Shown: piece by piece, positions 44,966-53,511 of the stretch
Position numbering within the stretch: the first letter of the stretch is position 1
Layout of the letters: every line of letters starts with the position of its first letter
Assembly: GCA_016712865.1 (NCBI GenBank)
Contig: JADJQH010000003.1
Span: 1-64,000, forward strand
DNA from: Dokdonella sp.
GTDB lineage: Bacteria > Pseudomonadota > Gammaproteobacteria > Xanthomonadales > Rhodanobacteraceae
Direction: 5' to 3'
Length of the DNA: 64,000 nucleotides
Notes under the pieces: generated by a model
Told to the model about the DNA's origin: nothing
Database searches by the model: none
Seen by the model: only the letters and a program-made list of their open reading frames with translations
Position numbers and translations under genes: made by a program

Positions 44966-47143
44966 TCAGCCGGCACCTGTGCCTGCGTTCAGACCGAGCG
45001 GCAGACGCAGGGTGAACTCCGCGCCACCGCCCTCGCGCTGCCTGGCACTCACGCTGCCGCCGTGTTCTTCCGCGATCTTGCGCACCACCGCCAGGCCCAG
45101 GCCGGTTCCACGCGCCTTGCTGCTGATGTAAGGCTCGAACCAGCGATCGCCGAACCCCTCGGGAAGTCCGGGCCCGTTGTCTGCCACGCTGATGTCGACC
45201 CAGGCGGCATCGCCATCATGATGCGGCGCGGTGCGCACCAGGATCTGCGGCTTGCGCGTCTCGCCAATGGCCTCCAGCGCGTTCTTGAGCAGGTTGTGCA
45301 TGGCCTGGCGCAGGCGCACCGCATCGACCTTGATCATCGGCTCGCCATCCATGAACTGCCGGGTCAGGCTGAGTCGCTGGTCACTGGCGTACAGGTCCAG
45401 CACCTCGTCGATCAAGGCGTGCAGGGCGACGGGCCGCGTCGTCAATTGCGGCGGCCTGGCGTAGTCGCCGAATGCATTGACCATGGTCTTCAGGGCTTCC
45501 ACCTGGCTGACGATGGTGTGGGTGGCGCGATCAAGCAACTCGCTGTCATCGGCAGGCAGACGTCCGAGGAAGCGACGGCGCAGGCGCTCGGCAGCAAGCT
45601 GGATCGGTGTCAGCGGATTCTTGACTTCATGCGCCAGGCGGCGCGCGACTTCACCCCATGCCGCATCGCGCTGCGCGCTGTTGAGCACGGTGAGGTCATC
45701 GAACACGGCGACAAATCCACCTTCGCCGGGCAAGGCCGCTCCACGCAGCATCAACACGCGCCGTCCGGACTCGGCGTCGATGACGATCTCCTCGCGCCAC
45801 TCACGCAGGCCTTCGCGCATGTGGCGTGCCAGCGGATCGGCAATCGAAGCCAGCTCGGGATGATCGCGCTTGATTTCGGCAAGGTTGCGCCCGCTGTAGT
45901 TGGAGAGCTGGACACCGAGAATGGCTTCACCTGCGCGATTGGCAACGCGCAGGATTCCCGTATTGTCGAAGCCGAGCACGCCGGCGGACAGTCGCTCCAG
46001 CACAGCGCCGAGCCAAACGCGCTGCGCGTCAATCTCGCGTGCACTGCGCTGCGCGCGCATGCCGGCCAGTTCCACTTCGCGGGTCATCACGCTGAAGGAG
46101 TTGACGAGCTGGCCGAGCTCATCATTGCTGGCAATAGGCAGCGGCGTATCGAAACGCCCGGCACCCACGGCACGGGTCGCGTGGATGAGGCGCCCGAGCG
46201 GGGCCAGCAGGCGGCGCGAAACACCAAATGCCGCGAGCACCGCAAACAGAACCGAAAGCAGCATCACGAAACTCAGGATCAGGCCAAAGGTCAGCTTGAG
46301 CGATCCACGCAGGTACTTGAGGCGCTGGAAATCGAAACTCGCGTTCTCGATGCTGCGCGTCAGCGGTTGCAGGCGATCGGGCAACGGAAACAAGCCTTGC
46401 AGGAGGCGTCGCTTGTTTCCACCGGTGGCCGAACCGATCGGCACCAGCACGCGAATCATCAGCACGTCACCCAGTGGCTCCGCGGCGGCGAAGCGATCCT
46501 CGCCACTGATCCGCATCAGCACGCTCGCGTCCGGAAACAGCGGTTCGAGGTAGCGCGGATCGGAACTGGCCAGGGCCAGCACCTGGCGATTGGGTTCGAA
46601 CACGCTGAGCTGGATTGCTTCGAGGCTGTCGATGCGGCTGTCCAGGGCCTGCTGCAGGGTGCTGTCGAAGCTCGTGTCCAGTTCATCGGCCAGTTCGCTG
46701 ATACCGGACTCGGCCTTGCGCACGCGTTCGTCGATGACGATGCGACCCACTTCCAGCGCATCGTCCAGCGCGCGCTCCGTGTTGACGTCAAACCAGCTGT
46801 CCACCGTGGCATTGATGAAACGCAGGGCGAATCCGTACACCACCACGATCGGCGGCACCGCAAGCAGGATCAGGGTGAGCAAGAGGCGCCGGCTCAGGCG
46901 CGCGCCGGGCGCGTCGCGCTTCATTTCTGCGCGCAGTCGCCACAGGCGTTGGGCGATCAGGATCACCAGTACCAGCAGCGCCAGCACCGCCGCACCCAGC
47001 ACCCACGGGTAAGCGCTGGCGAATTCGTTGCCGCCTCCGGCCGCCTGTTCGGCCAGCTTGAGCGATGCGGCAAGCAAGGCCAGCACCGCCACTGCGGGCA
47101 GCACGCGCCGGCCAATGAAGTTCAACCAGCCGCGACGGTCCAT
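44966..47143 (-). CDS. ntrY: NtrY-like membrane sensor histidine kinase
   Basis: 725 residues from MDRRGWLNFIGRRVLPA; the start overlaps the DUF4390 gene by 22 bases. Four transmembrane helices frame a periplasmic sensor part (AFVGL-type helices near 10-60, then RLLLTLILLAVPPIVVVYGF and FGLILSFVMLLSVLFAVLAA). HAMP, PAS (LSAGVLGFDNTGILRVANRA) and HisKA with RRLAHEVKNPLTPIQLAAER follow; the HATPase domain has NLLKNALEAIG and VADNGPGLPEGFGDRWFEPY. It is the cognate kinase of NtrX, which is 4.8 kb downstream. NtrYX systems respond to nitrogen, redox or envelope conditions. Confidence 0.88.
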   Translation of the reverse strand: MDRRGWLNFIGRRVLPAVAVLALLAASLKLAEQAAGGGNEFASAYPWVLGAAVLALLVLVILIAQRLWRLRAEMKRDAPGARLSRRLLLTLILLAVPPIVVVYGFALRFINATVDSWFDVNTERALDDALEVGRIVIDERVRKAESGISELADELDTSFDSTLQQALDSRIDSLEAIQLSVFEPNRQVLALASSDPRYLEPLFPDASVLMRISGEDRFAAAEPLGDVLMIRVLVPIGSATGGNKRRLLQGLFPLPDRLQPLTRSIENASFDFQRLKYLRGSLKLTFGLILSFVMLLSVLFAVLAAFGVSRRLLAPLGRLIHATRAVGAGRFDTPLPIASNDELGQLVNSFSVMTREVELAGMRAQRSAREIDAQRVWLGAVLERLSAGVLGFDNTGILRVANRAGEAILGVQLSNYSGRNLAEIKRDHPELASIADPLARHMREGLREWREEIVIDAESGRRVLMLRGAALPGEGGFVAVFDDLTVLNSAQRDAAWGEVARRLAHEVKNPLTPIQLAAERLRRRFLGRLPADDSELLDRATHTIVSQVEALKTMVNAFGDYARPPQLTTRPVALHALIDEVLDLYASDQRLSLTRQFMDGEPMIKVDAVRLRQAMHNLLKNALEAIGETRKPQILVRTAPHHDGDAAWVDISVADNGPGLPEGFGDRWFEPYISSKARGTGLGLAVVRKIAEEHGGSVSARQREGGGAEFTLRLPLGLNAGTGAG

Positions 47144-47673
47144 GTGAACTCCGGGGCGGCGAGTCGCCAAGCAGGCTCGATCAGCGCAGGCAGGCGCAGC
47201 GCGCCCGGCAAGGCGGTCTTGTCGAGGGCAACGTCCAGGCTCAGCGCGGAACCCGCCGGCAGCTGCGCAAACGCCTGCGGCAGGCTCAACTTGAGCGAGG
47301 CCAGCGCATCGATCAAGTAAGCCGAGGCAGGAAAGCTCTGCACATCGCCTTCGCGATGGTCACGCAATTGATAGCGACGGGTCAGCGGGAAATAGCGCAA
47401 CTCGATGCGGCGCTGGTCATGCAGCACTGCGGAATCCGATTGCGCGCGCAAATCCACGCGCAAGGTGATCGGGATGCCGTGCTCCAGGGCATCCATCATT
47501 GGTCCATTCAAGCGACAGTCGAGATCGAGCTCGAGGCGTGGACCGGCGCTGGCCGCAACAATGCGCGCAGCACGCACCTGCAATGCGCCCGGCGCCTGCT
47601 GCTCGATTGCTTCGCAACCCGCCAGCAGCGCCATGGCAAGCACGGCGCTAGCGAGTCTTTTCCAGAAGTGCAT
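47122..47673 (-). CDS. DUF4390-domain lipoprotein
   Basis: 183 residues from [20 protein letters not shown], a lipoprotein signal with lipobox LAGC. The DUF4390 domain (LQVRAARIVAASAGPRLELD, GIPITLRVDLRAQ, RRIELRYFPLTRRYQLRDH) follows. The gene lies between rsmB (overlap 26 bases) and ntrY (overlap 22 bases), the usual order in many beta- and gammaproteobacteria. It may be an accessory of the NtrYX signalling pair; the function is unknown. Confidence 0.82.
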   Translation of the reverse strand: MHFWKRLASAVLAMALLAGCEAIEQQAPGALQVRAARIVAASAGPRLELDLDCRLNGPMMDALEHGIPITLRVDLRAQSDSAVLHDQRRIELRYFPLTRRYQLRDHREGDVQSFPASAYLIDALASLKLSLPQAFAQLPAGSALSLDVALDKTALPGALRLPALIEPAWRLAAPEFTWTVAAG

Positions 47674-48967
47674 AAAAGAAACCATCCATCCCCTTGTTGC
47701 CGGGCAGGTTCTGCCTGCCCGCGCCCGCAGCACGCCCGAATCGCTCTGCGATGGGTAGTGCACGCGCTGTTTTCTCGTCAGCAAGGAATTCGCCGACCAC
47801 TGCCTCATTCTCTGCGCGCAATACCGAGCAGGTCGAATACAGCAACCTGCCCCCGGGCGCGAGCATAGGCCAGAGAGCGCGCAACAGTCTCGCCTGGGTT
47901 GCAGCTAGGGCGATCACGTCGGCGCTGCGGCGGTGCAGCTTGATGTCCGGCTGGCGCCGGATCACCCCCGTCGCCGAGCACGGCGCATCCAGCAGGATGC
48001 GCTGGAAGCCTCGCCCGTCCCACCAGGTTTCTGCGTGCATGGCATCGCCCTGGCGCACGGCTGCCGACAAACCAAGCCGTTGCAGGTTGGCGCTGACGCG
48101 CTGCAAGCGCGTGGCATCGACATCGAGCGCGATGAGGTCGATGTCTGCCCGTTCGAGCATGTGCGCGGACTTGCCGCCGGGTGCCGCGCAGGCGTCCAGC
48201 ACGCGTTGACCGGATTCCAGCTCCAGCAGGTCCACCACCTGCTGGGCCGCGCCATCCTGTACCGAGAAGTGGCCTTCCGCGAATCCCGGCAGGCGGCTCA
48301 CATCAGTGCTCTCGCCCAGCAACAGACCATCAGGCAGATGCCCCGGCACCTGTGCGGTGATGCCCTCCAGGGCAAGGCGTTCGCTCAGGGCTTCGCGTCG
48401 GCAACGACGCCGGTTGACGCGCAAGGTGAGCGGCGCCTCGCAATTGTTGGCAGCGAGAATCGAATCCAGATCGCGCGGCCAATCGACACGCAGGCGTTCA
48501 ATCAGCCAGCGTGGATGGGCATGCCGGGATACTTCGTCGGCATCGGCACGCTCGCGCAATGCGGAACGCTCACGCAGGAACCGGCGCAGCACGGCATTGA
48601 CCAGCCCAGCCAGTCGCGGCTGACCGAGCAGGCGCGTCGCATCAACGCACGCGGCCACGACCGCGTATTCGGGCATCTGCATGATGTCAATCTGCACCAT
48701 GCCAAGCAGCAGCAGCGCATGGATGTCGCGCGCCTTGGCCGGCAGCGGTCGTTCAAGCAGGGGCTTCAACATGGCCTCGAAACGCAACCACCAGCGCGAG
48801 GAGGCGTACACGGTGGCGGCCAGCAGGGCGCGATCACGCGCATCGCCGCGCGTGCTGCGTGCATCGAGCACCGCGCGCAAGGAAACACCGTCAAACACCA
48901 CGCGCGCGAGCAGACGTGCAGAATCGGCACGAACCAGCGCGCCCTGGTTGTCGCTGGCTGCGCTCAC
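47648..48967 (-). CDS. rsmB: 16S rRNA (cytosine(967)-C(5))-methyltransferase RsmB
   Basis: 439 residues from a GTG whose GTGA overlaps the fmt stop codon. N-terminal NusB-like domain ([20 protein letters not shown]), then a SAM-dependent methyltransferase domain: [29 protein letters not shown], the PC motif [19 protein letters not shown] and the catalytic Cys of [14 protein letters not shown]. It methylates C967 of 16S rRNA. The def-fmt-rsmB order is standard. Confidence 0.92.
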   Translation of the reverse strand: MSAASDNQGALVRADSARLLARVVFDGVSLRAVLDARSTRGDARDRALLAATVYASSRWWLRFEAMLKPLLERPLPAKARDIHALLLLGMVQIDIMQMPEYAVVAACVDATRLLGQPRLAGLVNAVLRRFLRERSALRERADADEVSRHAHPRWLIERLRVDWPRDLDSILAANNCEAPLTLRVNRRRCRREALSERLALEGITAQVPGHLPDGLLLGESTDVSRLPGFAEGHFSVQDGAAQQVVDLLELESGQRVLDACAAPGGKSAHMLERADIDLIALDVDATRLQRVSANLQRLGLSAAVRQGDAMHAETWWDGRGFQRILLDAPCSATGVIRRQPDIKLHRRSADVIALAATQARLLRALWPMLAPGGRLLYSTCSVLRAENEAVVGEFLADEKTARALPIAERFGRAAGAGRQNLPGNKGMDGFFYALLEKTR

Positions 48968-49917
48968 TCGGCGGGTGCCGTCGCCAGCCGCAGCAGCTCG
49001 GGGCGCGCATTGAGCCATGCGGCGACCGGCATGCGGCGACCGCCTTCGCGCTGGATCTGCGTGATGCGCAACACGCCTTCGCCGCAGGCCACGTCGATGC
49101 CATCGGCGCCCATTCCGATCACCTGCCCAGCGGGAAGCAAAACCCCTTGCGAATGCGCGCGTGCTGCCCAGATGCGCAGGCGTTCGCCGAACAGCTGCGT
49201 TTCCGCCACCGGCCAAGGATCGAAGGCGCGTACTTTGCGCTCGAGTTGCGTGGCGGATTGGGTCCAGTCCAGCTTTGCTTCGGCCTTGTCCAGCTTGTGC
49301 GCGTAGGTGATGCCCTCGTCCGCCTGGATTTGCGGCAGCGGCATGGCATCCGCGGCCAGCAGGCGCAATCCTTCGGCCAGCATCTCGGCGCCGAGCGCGG
49401 CGAGGCGATCGTGCAGGCTTCCGCCGGTTTCGTCGCCAGCAATGGAAAGACGCCGCTGCAAAAGAATCGGGCCGCTGTCGAGCCCGGCTTCCATCTGCAT
49501 CAGGCCGACGCCGGTTTCGACATCGCCCGCCAGCAGGGCACGCTGGATCGGTGCCGCGCCACGCCAGCGCGGCAACAGGGAGGCGTGCACGTTCCAGCAT
49601 CCAGAACGTGGAATCGCCAACACGCGTGGCGAAAGAATGAGTCCGTACGCCACCACGACCATCAGGTCCGGTTGCAAGTCGGCGAGGCGCCGGCGCGCAG
49701 CGACGCTGCGCAGGGAGTGCGGCTGTTCAACCGCGATACCCGCCTCAAGCGCCGCCTGCTTGACTGCACTGGCGGTCAGTTTGCGCCCGCGACCGGAAGG
49801 TCGGTCGGGCTGGGTGTAAACCGCCAATACATCGCAAGCCGCATCCAGGCAGGCACGCAGGCACGGCACGGCGAAATCAGGCGTTCCCGCGAACACCACG
49901 CGCAGGCGTCGCGTCAT
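48964..49917 (-). CDS. fmt: Methionyl-tRNA formyltransferase
   Basis: 317 residues. Signatures [32 protein letters not shown], and the catalytic [20 protein letters not shown] with Asn/His for formyl transfer from 10-formyl-tetrahydrofolate to Met-tRNAfMet. The C-terminal tRNA-binding OB domain is present. It starts three bases after the def gene stop and overlaps rsmB by four bases. Confidence 0.95.
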   Translation of the reverse strand: MTRRLRVVFAGTPDFAVPCLRACLDAACDVLAVYTQPDRPSGRGRKLTASAVKQAALEAGIAVEQPHSLRSVAARRRLADLQPDLMVVVAYGLILSPRVLAIPRSGCWNVHASLLPRWRGAAPIQRALLAGDVETGVGLMQMEAGLDSGPILLQRRLSIAGDETGGSLHDRLAALGAEMLAEGLRLLAADAMPLPQIQADEGITYAHKLDKAEAKLDWTQSATQLERKVRAFDPWPVAETQLFGERLRIWAARAHSQGVLLPAGQVIGMGADGIDVACGEGVLRITQIQREGGRRMPVAAWLNARPELLRLATAPAE

Positions 49918-49920
49918 GGC

Positions 49921-50445
49921 TCAGGCGCTTGCGGTCAGGGTCGAATCCGCATGTCGGCGCTGCTTTTCCAGCTTCTTGCGCACCATGTCGCGCTTGAGCG
50001 GGGACAGATAATCCACGAAAAGCTTGCCGGCCAGGTGATCCATTTCATGCTGGATGCATACCGCCAGCAGGCCATCGGCATCCAGCTCGAAGGTCTTGCC
50101 GTCGAGATCCTGGGCTTCGATGCGGATGCGCTCGGCGCGCTCGACGTCGGCAAAGATGCCGGGAACGGACAGGCAACCTTCCTGGCAGGTTTCACGACCT
50201 TCGCTGGCCACGATGCGCGGGTTGATGATGACCATGGGTGCGTTCTTTTCCTCGCTCACGTCCAGCACCAGCATCTGGATGTGCTGGTCAACCTGCGAGG
50301 CCGCCAGGCCAATCCCCGGCGCCGCGTACATGGTTTCCAGCATGTCCTTGGCCAGCCGCGCCAGGGCCGCATCGAAGCGGGTTACCGGCACCGCCTTGGT
50401 GCGCAGACGCGGGTCGGGGAATTCAAGGATGGTCAGCAAGGTCAT
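49921..50445 (-). CDS. def: Peptide deformylase
   Basis: 174 residues from [20 protein letters not shown]. The three metal-site motifs are [10 protein letters not shown], the Cys of QEGCLSVPG and HEMDHLAGK. It removes the formyl group from nascent proteins. It is the first gene of the def-fmt-rsmB cluster and is divergent from the LysM protein gene across about 410 bases. The frame upstream of 50445 has no family character and was left out. Confidence 0.95.
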   Translation of the reverse strand: MTLLTILEFPDPRLRTKAVPVTRFDAALARLAKDMLETMYAAPGIGLAASQVDQHIQMLVLDVSEEKNAPMVIINPRIVASEGRETCQEGCLSVPGIFADVERAERIRIEAQDLDGKTFELDADGLLAVCIQHEMDHLAGKLFVDYLSPLKRDMVRKKLEKQRRHADSTLTASA

Positions 50446-50858
50446 GGCTAGGTTCCGAAGATCAACGCGGCCCGCAGGGGGCTTCCAGCAAGGTGGGGAT
50501 GACCGGCCGCAGGGCAAGCCGCAGGGCGAAAAGTCTACGCGTTTCAAGGCCCCGGGGCGATTGCATGCACGGTCCCCGGCAGGGTCCGGCCATGGCGCCG
50601 GTGGCAATTGTTTTGCCCGTGGCGGGTCGCGAATGCCTTTGGCGAGCCGGTCGGCACACGCCATCCGCGCCGAGATCGTGCCGATTCCCCTTCCCCTGAC
50701 CAGCCGAGCGGCCGCTGAGCTGGGTGCCGGCGGGGTTTTCCGACCCTTTCCGCTGCGGATTGCGACGAGGTTCAGGTTTCCGGCAGTCGGTCGTTTTCTC
50801 TGCCTGGACTTTCCTATACACTCCCCAAAGCCATAGGGGAATCAGGTAATTGGCAGCC
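50446..50858. other. Divergent intergenic region between def and the LysM gene
   Basis: About 410 bases with no convincing gene. TATACA at 50815-50820, upstream of the LysM start, is a possible -10 box, but no good -35 partner is evident. A short GC-rich part near 50560-50700 shows no clear hairpin. Confidence 0.4.
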
Positions 50859-52019
50859 ATGCTTAAAAAACTACTTTCGATTTCTGCCGGGCTCCTGCTC
50901 ACGGTTTCGGTGTTCGCCGCGCAGCAATGGGCCGATAACGCTCCGCAACGGTACATCGTCAAGAAGGGCGATACCCTGTGGGACATTTCCGCCAAATTCC
51001 TGATCAAGCCATGGCATTGGCCGGAAATCTGGCATCTGAACCAGAAGGTGCGCAATCCGCACCTGATCTATCCGGGCGATGAGCTGGTCATTTCCGGCAA
51101 TGGCGTCACCCATGGCGAGGGCTCGTTTGGTCCGCACATCCGCGAAACCTCGCTGGAAGATGCGGTCAAGCCGATTCCGCTCTCCCTGATCAAGCAATTC
51201 CTCAAGAATGCCCGTGTGGTCGATGAAGACGCGCTGCGCAATGCGCCGCATGTGGTCGCCATCGAGGAAAGCCGCCTGCGCGGATCCGCCGGCCAGCTCG
51301 TCTACATTCGCGGCCTGGACGCGATGGTTGGCGACAAGTTCGCCATCGTGCGTCCGATGGGGCGCTACCACGACATGCCGCCGGAAGAAGAAGGCCAGGT
51401 GCGCGAAACCTACCGCCAGGAACGCGACGGACGTCAGGGCCGGCAAAGCATCCTCTGGCGCCATGGCCCGCAGGAATGGACCTTCAAGGGTCGCGTGCGT
51501 TTCCTCGGCTATGAAGTGCTGGAATTCGGCACCGTGCAAGTGACGCGCGTCGGCAATCCGTCATCGGCACTGGTGACCTATTCGGATTTCGAAGTGCGTG
51601 AAGGCGACTACATCATGCCGCTGGATGCAACGCCCTACGATGACCAGTTCGTTCCGCACCCGCCGGCTCAGGCGCCGGATGCCAACATGCGCGTGATCGC
51701 GTTCACCGATGCGCTCAACGCGGTCGGCCCGCTGCAGGTGGTGGCGCTTTCGCGCGGCAGTGAAGATGGCGTCGACAACGGCACCACCTATGCCATTTAT
51801 ACGGATGGCGAAACCGTGCACGATGACACCGACTATCCGAAGGGCAAGAGCCGCTCGTTCTTCCATCCGCGCGATTCGAAGGTGCAGCTGCCGCCCGAGT
51901 TCATCGGCCATGTCATGGTTTTCCGCACCTTCAAGCGCGTCAGCTATGGTCTGGTGATGGACAGCGTCCGACCGGTGCATGTGGGCGACTTCATGCACGA
52001 TCCCGACAGCACGCCCTGA
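50859..52019 (+). CDS. LysM-domain protein
   Basis: 386 residues from MLKKLLSISAGLLLTVSVFA, a signal peptide. A LysM domain follows at about 30-78 (RYIVKKGDTLWDISAKF, NQKVRNPHLIYPGDELVI), which binds peptidoglycan. The rest is a conserved beta-rich domain of unknown role. A TTG nine bases earlier (50850) is an alternative start with GGGGA upstream. The order LysM protein-dprA-topA downstream of divergent def-fmt is typical of Lysobacterales and other gammaproteobacteria. Confidence 0.88.
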   Translation: MLKKLLSISAGLLLTVSVFAAQQWADNAPQRYIVKKGDTLWDISAKFLIKPWHWPEIWHLNQKVRNPHLIYPGDELVISGNGVTHGEGSFGPHIRETSLEDAVKPIPLSLIKQFLKNARVVDEDALRNAPHVVAIEESRLRGSAGQLVYIRGLDAMVGDKFAIVRPMGRYHDMPPEEEGQVRETYRQERDGRQGRQSILWRHGPQEWTFKGRVRFLGYEVLEFGTVQVTRVGNPSSALVTYSDFEVREGDYIMPLDATPYDDQFVPHPPAQAPDANMRVIAFTDALNAVGPLQVVALSRGSEDGVDNGTTYAIYTDGETVHDDTDYPKGKSRSFFHPRDSKVQLPPEFIGHVMVFRTFKRVSYGLVMDSVRPVHVGDFMHDPDSTP

Positions 52020-52041
52020 TTCCTGCATTGCGGCAAGTTCG

Positions 52042-52074
52042 CGGCGCGGTGGAGTTCCACCGCGCCGTTTTCAT
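52042..52074 (+). terminator. Rho-independent terminator after the LysM gene
   Basis: The 11-bp stem CGGCGCGGTGG / CCACCGCGCCG with an AGTT loop is followed by TTTTC. It lies about 20 bases behind the LysM stop codon, separating it from dprA. Confidence 0.75.
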
Positions 52075-52184
52075 TTCCGGCGCAATCCCTGCATTTTCGT
52101 CGGTGCGTCTACAGTTTCCGCCATTGCCAAGTCCAATCGGTCGACATTGATTTAGACTCACCGCCTGATCCTGGAAATACGGCA

Positions 52185-53330
52185 ATGGCCATGGAAGCCT
52201 GGTTGACATTGTTGCGTGCGCCAGCGCTGGGACCGTCCCGCTTGCGCAGCCTGCTCGCCCGTTTTGGTGACGCCGGGCGCGTGCTCGGTTTCCTGCGCGC
52301 AAACCCGGCGGCTGCCGAACTGGACGAGGACAGCCGCCGCTGGCTTGACGCACCTGATCGGGCGCTCATTGAGGCGGACCTGGCCTGGCTCGCGCAACCC
52401 GGGCATCACCTCATCGGCCTGGATGACACGGCCTATCCGGCCATGCTGCGCGACATCGCCTCTGCACCGGCGGCCTTGTTTGTCGATGGCGAAGCCAGCT
52501 TGCTGTGGATGCCGCAGGTTGCCGTGGTCGGCAGCCGCAGCGCCAGCAGCAACGGTTTGGCAACGACACGACGCTTCAGCCGAGCACTGGCGCAGGCCGG
52601 CTTCACCATCACCAGCGGCATGGCCGACGGCATCGACGGCGCTGCCCACGCGGCCGCGCTGGATGCGGGCGGGCGCACGATTGCGGTGCTCGGCACTGGA
52701 CCGGATCTGGTCTACCCGCGCAAGCACCGCGAACTCGCCGCCCGCATTGCCGCCGAAGGCGCACTGGTCAGCGAATTTCCGCCCGGGACATCCGCGCGCG
52801 CCGATCATTTCCCGCGGCGCAACCGCATCATCGCGGGGCTTGCCCTCGGCACCCTGGTCGTGGAAGCGGGACTGAAGTCCGGCTCGCTGATCACCGCCCG
52901 CCAGGCCAATGAGCAGGGCCGCGATGTATTCGCCATACCCGGGTCGATCAACAATCCGCTGGCCCGCGGTTGCCATCAACTGATCCGCGACGGTGCCGTG
53001 CTTTGCGAGTCTGCGGACGACATCGTGAGCGTGCTTGCGGCCCAGGCCAGCGCCCTTGGCGACCGCTTGCGCTGTGTGCTGAGACCCTTGCAGCAGGCGG
53101 AAGCCGAATTCCCGGGCCCGGATGAATCACCGGCCCCAGCCGGCCGTGACGCGGTCTACCAGCGCCTTATCGCGGCCATGGGCTTCGACGAAGTCCACCT
53201 GGACATGCTCGTCGCGCAGACCGGGCTGGATGTGGCCACCCTCTCTTCGATGTTGCTGGTGCTGGAACTGGAAGGAGAGGTGGTCGCGGCCGGGGGCGGC
53301 AGTTATCAACGGATTGCGGCGACCGACTGA
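52185..53330 (+). CDS. dprA: DNA-processing protein DprA (Smf)
   Basis: 381 residues. Rossmann-like domain with VAVVGSRSASSNG, ITSGMADGIDGAAH, TIAVLGTGPDLVYPRKHREL, SEFPPGTSARADHFPRRNRI and VEAGLKSGSLITARQANEQG, followed by a C-terminal winged-helix DprA domain (DEVHLDMLVAQTGLDVATLS). DprA loads RecA onto incoming single-stranded DNA in natural transformation. The start at 52185 has an in-frame second ATG two codons later. The usual downstream smg gene is missing and topA follows after 181 bp. Confidence 0.92.
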   Translation: MAMEAWLTLLRAPALGPSRLRSLLARFGDAGRVLGFLRANPAAAELDEDSRRWLDAPDRALIEADLAWLAQPGHHLIGLDDTAYPAMLRDIASAPAALFVDGEASLLWMPQVAVVGSRSASSNGLATTRRFSRALAQAGFTITSGMADGIDGAAHAAALDAGGRTIAVLGTGPDLVYPRKHRELAARIAAEGALVSEFPPGTSARADHFPRRNRIIAGLALGTLVVEAGLKSGSLITARQANEQGRDVFAIPGSINNPLARGCHQLIRDGAVLCESADDIVSVLAAQASALGDRLRCVLRPLQQAEAEFPGPDESPAPAGRDAVYQRLIAAMGFDEVHLDMLVAQTGLDVATLSSMLLVLELEGEVVAAGGGSYQRIAATD

Positions 53331-53511
53331 GGTTTTCGCACGGTTTGCTGGCGCCGAAAACACCCCTGATTGGGTATAGTGCGCCGCGCCCGGGCTTGAC
53401 AGCCCGTGAAATCCTGTGTCTTTCTGAATAGGGATGCAGAAATCCCATCCCCAACTGCCCGGGTTTGCACAACCGGGAATCCGGTCGATTTCCGGCGGCA
53501 AGGACCGCACC

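Noticed and set aside
43030-47320. Long plus-strand frames (627 and 752 codons) opposite the transferase and ntrY genes
   Set aside because: Shadow frames, Gln/His/Arg-rich without motifs. The minus strand encodes recognisable proteins.
53390-53430. TTGACA promoter-like box upstream of topA
   Set aside because: TTGACA is present at 53396, but no convincing -10 hexamer lies at the right distance; too weak to list as a feature.
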